64,000 nt of DNA. Source: Liquorilactobacillus cacaonum DSM 21116. Its GTDB lineage: Bacteria > Bacillota > Bacilli > Lactobacillales > Lactobacillaceae. The DNA is taken from NCBI RefSeq assembly GCF_001436735.1, contig NZ_AYZE01000008.1:123011-187010 (forward strand), read 5' to 3'. Position numbers and translations under genes: made by a program. Positions 17,374 through 26,775 of the stretch are shown here, piece after piece. A model generated the notes under the pieces. It saw nothing but the letters and a program-made list of their open reading frames with translations. It did not search any database and was not told the origin of the DNA. Numbering within the stretch: the stretch's first letter is position 1; each line of letters begins with the position of its first letter.

Positions 17374-18750
17374 TCAGATTACCTCCTTTTGTCGAATATC
17401 AATAAAATGTCCATGAATTGCTGCTGCAGCTACCATCGCAGGACTTGCTAAATGTGTTCTTGCATCCTTACCTTGACGCCCTTCAAAGTTACGATTAGTT
17501 GTTGATGCACAATGTATCCCTGCTGGAATTTTGTCTGGATTCATCGCTAAACAGGCTGAACATCCAGGGTCTCGCCATTCACACCCTGCATCCTTAAAAA
17601 TTTTATCAAGTCCCAATTTTTCAGCCTCATGCTTGATTGTTCTTGATCCTGGAACAATCCATGCTGTCACACTCTTGGCAATATGTTTTCCATTCATTAT
17701 TTTTGCGGCTTCCTTAATATCTGACAAACGTCCATTAGTACAAGAACCAATAAAAATCCATTGAATTGGAATTTCAGTTGCTTTAATTGCAGGCTTTAAA
17801 CCCATATAATCATATGCAAGTTGAATGTTTATATTACTAATCTTTGGCAAAATTCCATTTATGGGAACCGCCATAGAAGGATTCGTCCCCCAAGACACAT
17901 AAGGTGCCAAGCTACTTACATCAAATTCGATTATAGTATCATAGTCAGAGATGTTATCGGTGAAAAATTGTTTCCAATATTCAATTGCTTTTTCTATATT
18001 TTTAGGCGCATACTCCCGGTATTTCAAATACTCAAAGGTAGTTTGGTCTGGTTTCACCATCCCCATCTTTGCTCCACCTTCGATTGCCATGTTACAAATT
18101 GTCATTCGATTTTCCATAGACAACTGCTCTATTATGTCACCATAAAATTCAATCGCATATCCTGTTCCAAAATCTACTCCATTTTGAGCAATTAGCGCCA
18201 TGATAATGTCTTTTGCCGCTACGCCAGTTTGTAAATTTCCATGTAAGTGAATCCCCATTGTTTTAGGTTTGAGTTGCCAAATAGTTTGTGTAGCTAATAC
18301 ATGTTCAACCTCTGATGTCCCAATTCCAAATGCAATTGAACCAAATGCACCATGAGTCGCAGTATGCGAATCTCCACATACAACAACTTGTCCAGGTTGC
18401 GTCAATCCAAGTTGTGGGCCAATAATGTGCACAATCCCTTGATTTTCATTTCCCATATCAGCCAAACGTATTCCAAACTCTTTGCAGTTTTCCTGCAATG
18501 TTTCAATTTGTTTTCTTGAAATTTGGTCTTTAATATTAAAAATGTCTTTTGTGGGCACGTTGTGATCCATTGTCGCAAAAGTTCGATTTGGTCTCCTCAC
18601 AGCTCGTTGATTTGTTCTCAATCCTTCAAACGCTTGTGGAGATGTCACTTCATGTACAAGATGCAAGTCAACATAGATCAACTGTGGCTCGCCATTTTTT
18701 CCACTAACCACGTGTTTTTCCCATAATTTATCAAATAATGTTCTTCCCAT
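17374..18750 (-). CDS. leuC: 3-isopropylmalate dehydratase large subunit
   Basis: Aconitase-fold [4Fe-4S] enzyme subunit. The motif [15 protein letters not shown] and the three cluster cysteines are present, in FIGSCTNGR and in [13 protein letters not shown]. The start chosen is the ATG at 18750 ([10 protein letters not shown]), 9 bp after AAAGG; two ATGs just upstream are too close to that site. It begins 5 bp after the leuB stop. Gene order leuB-leuC-leuD on the minus strand is a compact operon behind an attenuator. Confidence 0.95.
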   Translation of the reverse strand: MGRTLFDKLWEKHVVSGKNGEPQLIYVDLHLVHEVTSPQAFEGLRTNQRAVRRPNRTFATMDHNVPTKDIFNIKDQISRKQIETLQENCKEFGIRLADMGNENQGIVHIIGPQLGLTQPGQVVVCGDSHTATHGAFGSIAFGIGTSEVEHVLATQTIWQLKPKTMGIHLHGNLQTGVAAKDIIMALIAQNGVDFGTGYAIEFYGDIIEQLSMENRMTICNMAIEGGAKMGMVKPDQTTFEYLKYREYAPKNIEKAIEYWKQFFTDNISDYDTIIEFDVSSLAPYVSWGTNPSMAVPINGILPKISNINIQLAYDYMGLKPAIKATEIPIQWIFIGSCTNGRLSDIKEAAKIMNGKHIAKSVTAWIVPGSRTIKHEAEKLGLDKIFKDAGCEWRDPGCSACLAMNPDKIPAGIHCASTTNRNFEGRQGKDARTHLASPAMVAAAAIHGHFIDIRQKEVI

Positions 18751-18755
18751 GTTCA

Positions 18756-19799
18756 TCATCCTTTCAAATTCTTAATTACTTCTTTTACGACTTGGTTTGT
18801 TGTTGCTACTCCACCAAGATCTGGAGTCAAAAATCTCTTTTCAATTGTCTTTTCTACTGCCTGAGCAATATTATTCGCGATTTCATATTCCTTGAATGAC
18901 TCGCGCAACATCATTTCTATGCTTAATATCATTGAAATTGGATTTGCGATTCCTTCTCCTGCAATGTCTGGGGCTGATCCATGAATAGGCTCGTACAAAC
19001 TGGGACCTCTTACTCCTACGCTCATCGAAGGAATCGTTCCAAGTGAACCAGTTAGTACTGATGCCTCGTCACTCAAAATATCTCCAAATAAATTAGCTGT
19101 AACTATTACATCAAAACTATTTGGTTGCGTAATAATTTTCATTGCCGCCGCATCAACATAACAATAATCTATTTTTATATCTGAATACTCTTCACTTATT
19201 TTTTCTGCAACTTTTCGCCATAACTTTGAGGTAGCCAACACATTTGCTTTGTCCACTACTGTCACATGCTTTTTACGATGCCTGCTCATCTCAAATCCCA
19301 CTCGCATGATTCTTTCAACCTCTTCTGCTTTGTAACTTGAAGTATCAATTGCCAACTTCGCGTCTAATTCTCGAGGTTTTCCAAAATATATTCCACTTGT
19401 CAATTCACGAACAATCACAAAATCAGTACCCTCTAGCACTTCAGCTTTGATTGGTGATTTTTCAGCCAAAACTTTATTAATCATAGTTGGTCGAATATTA
19501 GCAAATAATCCCAAGTGTTTTCTAATCTCTAATAATCCCGTTTCTGGTCTAACCCTCTTCTTATCCCACCTAGGGCCACCAATCGCACTCAGTAAAATAG
19601 CATCAGAATCTTGACATCCTTTTAAAGTTTCTTCAGGTAGTGGTTCACCATATCTATCAATTGCTTCACCACCAAATGGATAATTGTATATTCGATATTT
19701 AAAACTAGTATTTTCACTGGCCAACTTCAATACTTCAAGTCCCGCATGCATTATCTCTGGACCAATATAATCACCTTGTAAAACAGCTATTTTTTTCAT
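18756..19799 (-). CDS. leuB: 3-isopropylmalate dehydrogenase
   Basis: NAD-dependent oxidative decarboxylation of 3-isopropylmalate to 2-oxoisocaproate in the leucine pathway. The protein is about 347 aa from the ATG at 19799, which has AAGGAGAAG upstream. A longer frame reading back through the attenuator is spurious. The family signature [19 protein letters not shown] and the [17 protein letters not shown] segment are intact. No leuA lies upstream; the leader terminator and leader peptide are there instead. Confidence 0.94.
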   Translation of the reverse strand: MKKIAVLQGDYIGPEIMHAGLEVLKLASENTSFKYRIYNYPFGGEAIDRYGEPLPEETLKGCQDSDAILLSAIGGPRWDKKRVRPETGLLEIRKHLGLFANIRPTMINKVLAEKSPIKAEVLEGTDFVIVRELTSGIYFGKPRELDAKLAIDTSSYKAEEVERIMRVGFEMSRHRKKHVTVVDKANVLATSKLWRKVAEKISEEYSDIKIDYCYVDAAAMKIITQPNSFDVIVTANLFGDILSDEASVLTGSLGTIPSMSVGVRGPSLYEPIHGSAPDIAGEGIANPISMILSIEMMLRESFKEYEIANNIAQAVEKTIEKRFLTPDLGGVATTNQVVKEVIKNLKG

Positions 19800-19847
19800 T
19801 CTTCTTCTCCTTTTCTTCTTTTTTAATTGTTTAAATAAACAAAAAAA

Positions 19848-19935
19848 GACGTCCCATTCATGTTGAATGAGACGTCCTTTCTCGAGCCCCATTCCCATAA
19901 CGCAAACAGGACTCGACTAATAATGTCAGAGTCCT
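19848..19935 (-). promoter_or_regulatory. leu operon attenuator (1:2, 2:3 and 3:4 hairpins)
   Basis: Read on the minus strand, AGGACTC (19929-19935) pairs with GAGTCCT (19908-19914) just after the leader peptide. That second segment can instead pair with AGGAC-g-TC in the 5' arm of the terminator. The terminator stem (19864-19876 with 19848-19860, 13 bp with one mismatch) is followed by seven T residues. The three alternatives form the classic ribosome-mediated attenuation switch in which stalling at Leu codons frees the antiterminator. Confidence 0.8.
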
Positions 19936-19938
19936 CGG

Positions 19939-19992
19939 TCATAGTAGTAGGGCAAATTCAATTGTGAAATTTTTACACATACTATTAATCAT
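19939..19992 (-). CDS. leu operon leader peptide with three terminal Leu codons
   Basis: A 17-codon frame encodes MINSMCKNFTIEFALLL, ending in three consecutive CTA codons and a TGA that lies 3 nt before the first attenuator stem. CTA is a suitably rare-type Leu codon for stalling. The Shine-Dalgarno is poor, so the second Met could also serve. Function is inferred from the Leu run plus the mutually exclusive hairpins that follow. Confidence 0.75.
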   Translation of the reverse strand: MINSMCKNFTIEFALLL

Positions 19993-20023
19993 GTCTAGGA
20001 CTTCTTTTCTTTGATTTAAAAAT

Positions 20024-20052
20024 AATTTAACCTCTTTATCATCAATTGTCAA
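20024..20052 (-). promoter_or_regulatory. Promoter of the leu operon
   Basis: On the minus strand a perfect -35 TTGACA (20047-20052) is spaced 17 bp from TAAATT (20024-20029). Transcription would start near 20017, about 25 nt before the leader peptide ATG. The region up to the trpB stop (20150) otherwise holds only AT-rich sequence. Confidence 0.65.
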
Positions 20053-20149
20053 TGAAAAATTACACTTTTTTTAATAAAAATAAAATGATTCTCAAATTGT
20101 AAAGTTTCAAAAAAAATTATTTAATTAATTCACAATCTTCAAGCATTTG

Positions 20150-21344
20150 TCAATTTTCCCTTAAATATGCTGCAACTTGTTCTACATCTTTATCTCCACG
20201 TCCAGAAATATTAATAATTACTATTTCATTTTTCTCCATTTGGGGTACTAACTTTATTGCTTTTGCAACCGCATGTGAACTTTCAAGAGCTGGAATAATT
20301 CCTTCGGTTTTTGCCAAAAGTACAAATGCATCAACCGCTTCTTGATCTGTTATCGCATCATATTGGACCCTTTTTATATCTTTTAAATATGCATGTTCTG
20401 GACCAACGCCTGGATAATCTAAACCTGCCGAAATTGAATACGCTGGAAGTAAATTACCTTTCTTATCTTGCAATACGTATGTTCTCATCCCATCAGAAAT
20501 TCCAATAGTTCCATTTGTCATAGTTGCAGCATTTTCGGATGTATCCACACCCTTTCCTGCTGCTTCAGCTCCAAACAATTTTACTGTGTCATCTGCTATG
20601 AATTCAGCAAAAGCCCCAATTGCATTTGAACCACCACCAACACAAGCAATCACTGCATCTGGTAACCTCCCCTCTTTTTCCAGAATTTGTTTACGTGCTT
20701 CTTTACTAATAACACTTTGAAAGTCTTTAACAATCATCGGGTATGGATATGGTCCAACAGCCGAACCCAACACATAAAAAGTATCGTTTAAATGCTGTGA
20801 AAAATAATTAAAAGCCGCATCAACAGCATTTTTTAATGTCCCATTTCCTTCTTTTACTGGGTTTACTTTAGCTCCGAGCAAATTCATTCTAAATACATTT
20901 AACTTTTGCCTTTGGACATCTTCTTCTCCCATAAAAATTTCACATTCCATTCCAAACTTGGCAGCAGCCGCCGCCGTTGCTACCCCATGTTGTCCTGCAC
21001 CAGTCTCTGCAATGACCTTGTTTTTACCCATTTTTTTAGCAAGTAAAATCTGCCCCAAAACGTTATTTAACTTATGTGCCCCTAAGTGATTCAGATCTTC
21101 TCGTTTTAAGTAAACTTTAGCTCCCCCCTAATTTTTCCGTTAAAGATTCAGCAAAATAAAGTGGTGTTTCTCTTCCTGAATAATCTTTTAAATAATAAGC
21201 TAGCTCATCTCTAAATTTTTCATCATCTTTAAACTTTAGGTATGTCTTTTCAACTTGTTTAAGAGCCTTAGCGATATCTCTCGTAACATATTGTCCTCCA
21301 AAAATACCATAATATCCCTTTTCTAACTCAGTAATTTTTTTCAT
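20150..21344 (-). pseudogene. trpB: Tryptophan synthase beta chain, frameshifted in a G6 tract
   Basis: Makes tryptophan from serine and indole with PLP. Two frames together give a full-length TrpB of about 397 residues. The N-terminal 74 codons end at EKLGGS, and the C-terminal frame continues with [20 protein letters not shown], containing the PLP lysine, then [13 protein letters not shown] and [10 protein letters not shown]. The break is a run of six G (plus strand C, 21123-21128) where five would keep frame. No other damage is visible. It could be a recent mutation, a slippery phase-variable tract or a sequencing error. No trpA or other trp gene adjoins it, yet its leader carries a Trp attenuator. 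Confidence 0.85.
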
Positions 21345-21392
21345 AATAAAAACTCCTTTTTAAATTTTATAAAAAGAAAGTCTACGCAAAAA

Positions 21393-21486
21393 AACCGATA
21401 GCACACACCTATGCACCATCAGTTCTTTATCTAACTAAACTGTATTTGGCATAGACTCTCTTAGAGTTACAAAAACTAAGCGAGTC
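21393..21486 (-). promoter_or_regulatory. trp attenuator preceding trpB
   Basis: On the minus strand, GACTCGCTTAG (21476-21486) pairs with CTAAGAGAGTC (21454-21464). The adjoining CTATGCC (21448-21454) can pair with the GGTGCATAG region of segment three (21408-21420). Segment three also forms the terminator arm with GTGCTATCGG (21395-21404), followed by seven T residues. Segments 1:2, 2:3 and 3:4 are mutually exclusive in the manner of ribosome-mediated attenuation, with Trp codons in the leader peptide just upstream. Confidence 0.8.
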
Positions 21487-21509
21487 AATGCTTAACATCA
21501 AACTCACCT

Positions 21510-21551
21510 TTAGCTACGCCAAAGTTGCCATTTTTTAATGTTTAAAATCAT
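21510..21551 (-). CDS. trp leader peptide with two Trp codons
   Basis: A 13-codon frame encodes MILNIKKWQLWRS, with Trp at positions 8 and 11. It is preceded by AAAGGATGG at a good distance and lies directly downstream of a strong promoter. It ends 23 nt before the first attenuator stem. Two Trp in 13 residues is far above chance, and the spacing to the hairpins fits stalling control. Confidence 0.85.
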   Translation of the reverse strand: MILNIKKWQLWRS

Positions 21552-21585
21552 AATACAGCCATCCTTTCGGTTATTAATTGCACAT

Positions 21586-21614
21586 ATTATCATTCATTTT
21601 TAATTTATTGTCAA
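21586..21614 (-). promoter_or_regulatory. Promoter of the trp leader-trpB transcript
   Basis: On the minus strand a perfect -35 TTGACA (21609-21614) and a -10 GATAAT (21586-21591) are separated by 17 bp. The leader peptide ATG is about 28 nt past the expected start site. The sequence from here to glnP (21853) is AT-rich and holds the plus-strand promoter for glnPQ; I see no gene in it. Confidence 0.75.
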
Positions 21615-21852
21615 CATTTTTCTCACAAAAAATTAGATGTATACATTACATTATATGGTAGTTTGAGTTTTGCAAAATATAACTGTTTACTGTTGCCATC
21701 TCATTGCTTTATTAATTAATTGATAATTAAAAATTCATTTTAAAAATAAAAATAGCTAATATTTTTAGAAAGCATAGCATAAATGCTTTATTTTACCTTG
21801 GTGTGATACAATTACTATATTACATATACTTATTAGAATAGGGGAAGATTAG

Positions 21853-23295
21853 ATGAAACATAAATTTTTAGTTTTTTTTGCAATGTTTTTTGCAAGTTTG
21901 GCACTTTTTATCTGGCAAGCCCCTCAAGTGCATGCTGATAAGACTTATACGATTGGAACAGATGTTACATTTCCTCCATTCGTTTATGCTAACTCAAATA
22001 ACAAGTATGTTGGTATTGATATGGAGCTAATTCGTTCTATTGCTAAAGAAGAAGGATTCAAAGTCAATATAAAGCCACTTGGTTTTAATGCTGCTGTCCA
22101 ATCGCTTAGTTCAGGACAAATTGATGGTGTAATTGCTGGAATGACAATCACAAATGAACGCAAACAGACCCTAGATTTTTCAACACCTTATTATGAATCT
22201 GGAATTGTTATGGCAGTTGCAAAAAATAGTAAAATATCAAATTTAAAAGATTTGAAAGGAAAGACTGTCGCTGTCAAAACTGGAACACAAGGTGCAACTT
22301 ATGCGAATTCCATAAAGAATAAATACGGATTTAAAGTGGTCACATTTGACGATTCCGATAATGTATACAATGACGTAAAAACTGGAAATTCGGCAGCTTG
22401 CTTTGATGATAGTGCTGTACTCAATTATGGTGTTAAAACAGGACTTGGACTAAAAATTGTTACAAAACCAACTGATATTGGTCAATATGGCTTTGCTGTT
22501 AAAAAAGGGCAAAATCAAAAATTATTGAAGATGTTCAATGCTGGTTTAGCTAAATTAAAAAAGAATGGTAAATATGACCAAATAATTAAAAAGTACACCG
22601 GAAAAAAGGCTACAAGTAAAACTAACAAATCAAATTCTGAGGATCGAACATTCTTAGGACTTTTAAAACAAAATGGGCAAGCAATTACCAATGGGATTGT
22701 TGAGACTCTGAAATTAACCGTAGTTTCAATAATTTGTGCTACAATTTTTGGAATTTTAATAGGTTTACTTGGCGTTTTACCAAACAAATTTGCTCGTGGT
22801 TTATCAACTACAATCGTCTACATTTTTAGAGGTTTACCTTTATTAGTTCTTGCTTTATTCATATACAATGGAATTCCTAGCTTAACTGGTACAAAAATCC
22901 CTGCTTTCGTAGCGGGAATTATAACTTTAACCTTAAATGAAGGTGCTTATACTGCCGCTTTCGTAAAAGGTGGTATTGAAGCTGTTGATAGTGGACAAAT
23001 GGAGGCAGCTCGTAGCCTTGGGTTACCTTTTGGAAAAGCAATGCGTAAAGTTATTTTGCCACAAGGAATTAGAATAATGATCCCATCTTTCATTAATCAA
23101 TTTATTATTACTTTGAAAGACACTTCAATTTTATCAATCATTGGTATTTTAGAGTTAACACAGACAGGTAAAATTATTATTGCTCGTAATCTTGAAGGCT
23201 TTAAAGTTTGGGCAATCATTGCCATAATTTATCTTGTGATTATTACAGTATTGACATTATTGTCAAATTGGATTGAACGGAGGATTAACGGCTAA
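21853..23295 (+). CDS. glnP: Glutamine ABC transporter, fused substrate-binding and permease protein
   Basis: A 480-aa fusion. A signal peptide (about residues 1-28) leads into one SBP_bac_3 domain ([20 protein letters not shown], about 32-255). An ABC permease domain with about five helices follows (275-480), containing the EAA-type loop [20 protein letters not shown] that docks the ATPase. The binding domain is held outside the membrane by the permease. GlnPQ systems import glutamine, glutamate or asparagine. The stop codon overlaps the glnQ start by one base. The usual Lactococcus GlnP has two binding domains; this one has a single domain. Confidence 0.9.
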   Translation: MKHKFLVFFAMFFASLALFIWQAPQVHADKTYTIGTDVTFPPFVYANSNNKYVGIDMELIRSIAKEEGFKVNIKPLGFNAAVQSLSSGQIDGVIAGMTITNERKQTLDFSTPYYESGIVMAVAKNSKISNLKDLKGKTVAVKTGTQGATYANSIKNKYGFKVVTFDDSDNVYNDVKTGNSAACFDDSAVLNYGVKTGLGLKIVTKPTDIGQYGFAVKKGQNQKLLKMFNAGLAKLKKNGKYDQIIKKYTGKKATSKTNKSNSEDRTFLGLLKQNGQAITNGIVETLKLTVVSIICATIFGILIGLLGVLPNKFARGLSTTIVYIFRGLPLLVLALFIYNGIPSLTGTKIPAFVAGIITLTLNEGAYTAAFVKGGIEAVDSGQMEAARSLGLPFGKAMRKVILPQGIRIMIPSFINQFIITLKDTSILSIIGILELTQTGKIIIARNLEGFKVWAIIAIIYLVIITVLTLLSNWIERRING

Positions 23296-24035
23296 TGACT
23301 AATTTAAAAGTAGATGTAACAAATTTAAACAAAAATTATGGTGATAACCATGTCTTAAAGGGAATAGATTTCAAAGTTGCAAGTAATGAAGTAGTCGTTT
23401 TGATTGGACCATCAGGTTCTGGAAAAAGCACATTATTACGTTGCTTGAATCGTCTGGAGGAGCCAACTTCAGGAAGTATCATCATTGATGGACAAGATAT
23501 CAGTAATTCAAAAACAAATATTGATAAAGCACGGGAAAATATTGGAATGGTTTTTCAACATTTTAATCTCTTTAATAATTTAACAGTCGGTCAAAATGTC
23601 GAGCTCGCTCCTACTGAATTAGGTAAGATCTCAAAAGATAAAGCTGCTCAACAAGCAAAAAAATTACTTGCGACCGTTGGCCTAGCAGATAAATATAATG
23701 CAAAACCTCAATCTCTTTCTGGTGGACAAAAACAACGTGTTGCAATTGCACGGGCACTCGCCATGAACCCTGATATCATGCTATTTGATGAACCTACATC
23801 AGCTTTAGACCCTGAAATGGTTGGAGATGTTTTAGAGGTTATGAAGAAACTAGCCAAGAATGGGATGACTATGGTTGTTGTCACCCATGAAATGGGATTT
23901 GCAAAAGAAATGGCTGACCGCGTTGTTTTCATGGCTGACGGTGTTGTCGTGGAAGAAGGAACACCTGAAGAAGTATTCGATCACCCACAAAATGACCGGA
24001 CACAGGCATTTTTGGAAAAAGTTATTAACGTTTAG
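23295..24035 (+). CDS. glnQ: Glutamine ABC transporter ATP-binding protein
   Basis: A 246-aa ATPase that powers the preceding permease. Walker A is GPSGSGKST (about 38-46), the Q-loop is MVFQHFNLF, the signature is [14 protein letters not shown], Walker B is [14 protein letters not shown] and the H-loop is VVTHEMGFA. The start codon overlaps the glnP stop. Its own last codons (GTT TAG) are included in the 121-bp repeat unit that follows. Confidence 0.95.
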   Translation: MTNLKVDVTNLNKNYGDNHVLKGIDFKVASNEVVVLIGPSGSGKSTLLRCLNRLEEPTSGSIIIDGQDISNSKTNIDKARENIGMVFQHFNLFNNLTVGQNVELAPTELGKISKDKAAQQAKKLLATVGLADKYNAKPQSLSGGQKQRVAIARALAMNPDIMLFDEPTSALDPEMVGDVLEVMKKLAKNGMTMVVVTHEMGFAKEMADRVVFMADGVVVEEGTPEEVFDHPQNDRTQAFLEKVINV

Positions 24036-24270
24036 ACCAGAGTGTGACGTTAACTGGGAGAACTTGAGCATTAACCAAGAATTATAAAGTAACAGAACTT
24101 TTGTTACGAGTAATTTAAGGTTAGGCGTAAAGTTCTAGTTGACGGAACACGTTTAGACCAGAGTGTGACGTTAACTGGGAGAACTTGAGCACTAACCAAG
24201 AATTATAAAGTAACAGAACTTTTGTTACGAGTAATTTAAGGTTAGGCGTAAAGTTCTAGTTGACGGAACA
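24029..24270 (+). repeat. Two tandem 121-bp structured units after glnQ
   Basis: Unit 1 is 24029-24149 and unit 2 is 24150-24270. They differ at one base (T at 24071, C at 24192). The first 20 bp (CGTTTAGACCAGAGTGTGAC) occur a third time at 24271, leading into the terminator. Each unit can fold into a long hairpin: GTGT, CGTTAACT and AGAACTT pair with AAGTTCT, AGTTGACG and ACAC, with an inner GTAACA/TGTTAC hairpin. The single difference changes a U-G pair to C-G in the stem. No coding frame of note lies inside. Function unknown. Confidence 0.85.
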
Positions 24271-24282
24271 CGTTTAGACCAG

Positions 24283-24347
24283 AGTGTGACATGAGTTGGG
24301 AAATTCAAGTAACTCAAAAATTCCTGATTCATGTCACACTTTATTTT
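24283..24347 (+). terminator. Terminator of the glnPQ operon
   Basis: AGTGTGACATGA (24283-24294) pairs with TCATGTCACACT (24329-24340), followed by TTTATTTTA. The inner sequence adds GGGAAATT/AATTCC-type pairing. Its 5' edge is shared with the tandem units, so the units seem to have been inserted between glnQ and its original terminator. Confidence 0.8.
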
Positions 24348-24451
24348 AGATCTTTAAAAATTCATAGTTTTTTAGAAAAGCTAACAAATATCTCTTCAAG
24401 AAAAATCTTATATTTATTTTAAAATAACTTTATTAAAAATATTATTTTGAA

Positions 24452-25663
24452 ATGGGGTTTCTATTGATTAATTCTAATACTACTCACAATCGTCAGCACT
24501 TATATGAAATTGATTTTATGCGTGTTTTCTTTACACTTGGTGTACTATTCAATCATACAGTCAATCAATTTACTTCCGCAATGACAGTTGGAAATGCGTA
24601 TTATACTGTAAGAAGTATGCGTGTCATGTTCCATTATACTAGAATGGGGTTCATCTTTATTAGTGGCATTGTTCTAACTTTGACATACTTTAAAAAACAT
24701 GATTGGCCAAAATTTCTAAAGAAAAGGTTTGGTGGAAGTGTTTGGCCCTATTTATTTTGGAATGCTCTACTAATGTCACTCATGATTCTCGTAGGTAATT
24801 CTAACTATTCATTAGATTCATTTGGCACCAAATACTTTACCATTGTCCTTCATGGTAGTAGCTTTTATTTATATTATATGCTATTAGTAATGCAACTTTA
24901 TTTACTATTTCCATTTATTGTTTACATTTTCCATCAATTCCCCAATTCTCACAAAAGGATTCTTTTATTAAGCCTCTTAACTCAGATATTATTTGACTTT
25001 TGGATTAAATATGGAATGAGCCAATTAGATACAAGTTCATGGTCTTACTGGTTAAAAGCCACTAGTATCAATATCTTTGCCTATCAATTCTATATTTTTT
25101 TTGGAGTTTATACTTGGTTATATCATGAAAAAGTCTATGCATTCTTAGATAGAAACATTAAAAAAATAGCCTTTCTTGCAGTATTAATGGCAGTTGGTAT
25201 GATTATATATTACCGTATTTGGAACCAACAAATATTAGCACTTGATAGCGATCATGCTTTGTCTTTACATCAGCCTTATATTGTTTGTTACGATACCGTA
25301 ATGCTCAGTCTTATTTTTTGGATTGGCAAAAAATATGCGCAGAAACAATCACAAGGTTTACCTAACTGGTTACAAACAGTAGTTGATAAAATTGTCAAAG
25401 TTAGCTTTGGAATGTATCTAAGTCAAACCATTGGTCTTCTAATTGTAAGTACTCTATTAAAAATATTTCTTCTACCTAATTGGTTATTAATAGCACTCAT
25501 TCCTGTTGGTTGGCTCCTAGTCATTTTTATTTCCTTTGAAGTATCGTGGCTTTGTTATAAAATACCTCCTTTTGGTTTTATAATAGGTCGTCCTAATTGG
25601 CATCCTTTTAAAAAATTAGCAATACTACTGAAGACAACATCTACTTCTGCTAAAGAAAGTTAA
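24452..25663 (+). CDS. Membrane-bound acyltransferase (Acyltransferase_3 family)
   Basis: A 403-aa integral membrane protein with about ten helices. It begins IDFMRVFFTLGVLFNHTVNQ, the usual start of acyltransferase-3 proteins (OafA/NodX/YrhL-like), which move acetyl or other acyl groups onto cell-surface polysaccharides or lipids. The family histidine is in the first helix (FNHT). The start is uncertain: ATG at 24452 lacks a clear Shine-Dalgarno, and a TTG at 24464 follows GGGG. No polysaccharide genes adjoin, so the target is unknown. Confidence 0.8.
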   Translation: MGFLLINSNTTHNRQHLYEIDFMRVFFTLGVLFNHTVNQFTSAMTVGNAYYTVRSMRVMFHYTRMGFIFISGIVLTLTYFKKHDWPKFLKKRFGGSVWPYLFWNALLMSLMILVGNSNYSLDSFGTKYFTIVLHGSSFYLYYMLLVMQLYLLFPFIVYIFHQFPNSHKRILLLSLLTQILFDFWIKYGMSQLDTSSWSYWLKATSINIFAYQFYIFFGVYTWLYHEKVYAFLDRNIKKIAFLAVLMAVGMIIYYRIWNQQILALDSDHALSLHQPYIVCYDTVMLSLIFWIGKKYAQKQSQGLPNWLQTVVDKIVKVSFGMYLSQTIGLLIVSTLLKIFLLPNWLLIALIPVGWLLVIFISFEVSWLCYKIPPFGFIIGRPNWHPFKKLAILLKTTSTSAKES

Positions 25664-25770
25664 ATTAAAAAATATATATAGTAAAAATTTATACATTAGT
25701 TAAAAAAGAAATGCCTTGCCAAAAAATATTAGTTCTTTGTCAAATCCTGTTTAGGGGTAAATTTATTTAT

Positions 25771-25810
25771 ACAGAATTGGAATTTAACTTACTTCTAATT
25801 CTGTTTTTTT
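25771..25810 (+). terminator. Terminator after the acyltransferase gene
   Basis: ACAGAATT (25771-25778) pairs with AATTCTGT (25797-25804), extended by GAA/TTC, then seven T residues. It lies about 105 bp past the acyltransferase stop. Confidence 0.65.
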
Positions 25811-25849
25811 ATTTTTAGATTTAATCCGCATTTATTATATTTTAACTTG

Positions 25850-25995
25850 TGAAATCGTATGGTGATAGTTATGGAAACCAAAAGCTGTTCGTTAGATTTT
25901 TTTAATTATGTGATTAATACCTTTGGTTGATCCATTAGGATAATTAGTCTCGGTTGCACTAAGTACTAGTGAAGAACTTTTTTTGTCATTATTGT
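25850..25995 (-). pseudogene. Fossil of an ISL3-family transposase C-terminus
   Basis: One minus-strand frame reads SATETNYPNGSTKGINHIIK, then KI, a stop codon, RTAFGFHNY. This matches the well-known ISL3 transposase block (YSNGxxEGxNNxIKxxKRxxxGYRNF) at most conserved positions. There is an in-frame stop, no start and no rest of the protein. It accounts for most of the 480-bp gap between the acyltransferase and TetR genes. Confidence 0.55.
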
Positions 25996-26086
25996 CCCAT
26001 CAAATGTTACTTTAGTCATAAAGTTCATCATTTTACTATTCATCTCACCTAAAATAAATGACTTGTTTTTTCATATTGAATAAACT

Positions 26087-26126
26087 ATAATATGACACGT
26101 TGTCACATGACAGTGTGTCATATTAT
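26087..26126. promoter_or_regulatory. Operator of the TetR-ABC exporter operon
   Basis: ATAATATGACAC (26087-26098) and GTGTCATATTAT (26115-26126) are exact 12-bp inverted repeats 16 bp apart, with a further GACA...TGTC-type symmetry between them. The site ends 17 bp before the TetR start codon, covering the likely promoter. This is the expected place for autorepression. Confidence 0.65.
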
Positions 26127-26143
26127 AAAAAGGAGGTCATTTT

Positions 26144-26758
26144 ATGCCTAAAGAAACCTTTTTCAATTTGGACGATGCAAAAAAAGAACGTCTTTTTGAA
26201 GCGCTCAGCTTTGAATTTTCAAAAAAAAGTTTTGATGATTCAGCAATTAGTGTAATTATTGACCGTGCTGGAATTCCGCGAGGCAGTTTTTATCAATACT
26301 TTGAAGACAAACTAGATTGTTACCTTTACTTTGTTGGTCAAATTCAAGATGAACAAAATGATTTATATTTAACTGTTTTAGAAAGAAAACAGGGAAATTT
26401 ATTTGAGGCAACCAAAGAATTTTTCAAATTGGGGATTACTGATGTATTAGAAGGCAGTCATTCTGCTTTTTATCAAACGATGATTGAAGCTCATGATTTT
26501 CGCTTACAACGATCTTTGGGTCATGGACGTATTCACCAACTAATTTTAAGTCTTTATGAACAAACAGATTTTTCACTTTTAAAAATTGAAAGTTTTGATG
26601 AATTTCGTGATTTAGTTAGTTTCTTATTGAATATTTTTTTTAAATCTATCGGTAGCTACTTTCATAAGCGCAAAAGCAAAGAATCAGTTACTGTTTCAGA
26701 GGTACAAGCCAGTTGTCTTAAGATGCTATCATGGCTTCAAAATGGAGTTTCAAAATAA
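26144..26758 (+). CDS. TetR-family regulator of the adjacent ABC exporter
   Basis: A 204-aa repressor with an N-terminal helix-turn-helix (about 25-50: ISVIIDRAGIPRGSFYQYFE). The remainder is a helical ligand-binding domain. AAGGAGG precedes the ATG. It starts a three-gene operon, with the first exporter half 17 bp downstream. By analogy with LmrR- and LmrCD-like pairings it should respond to compounds the exporter removes; the ligand is unknown. Confidence 0.88.
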   Translation: MPKETFFNLDDAKKERLFEALSFEFSKKSFDDSAISVIIDRAGIPRGSFYQYFEDKLDCYLYFVGQIQDEQNDLYLTVLERKQGNLFEATKEFFKLGITDVLEGSHSAFYQTMIEAHDFRLQRSLGHGRIHQLILSLYEQTDFSLLKIESFDEFRDLVSFLLNIFFKSIGSYFHKRKSKESVTVSEVQASCLKMLSWLQNGVSK

Positions 26759-26775
26759 ACTAATGGAGGAAAAAT

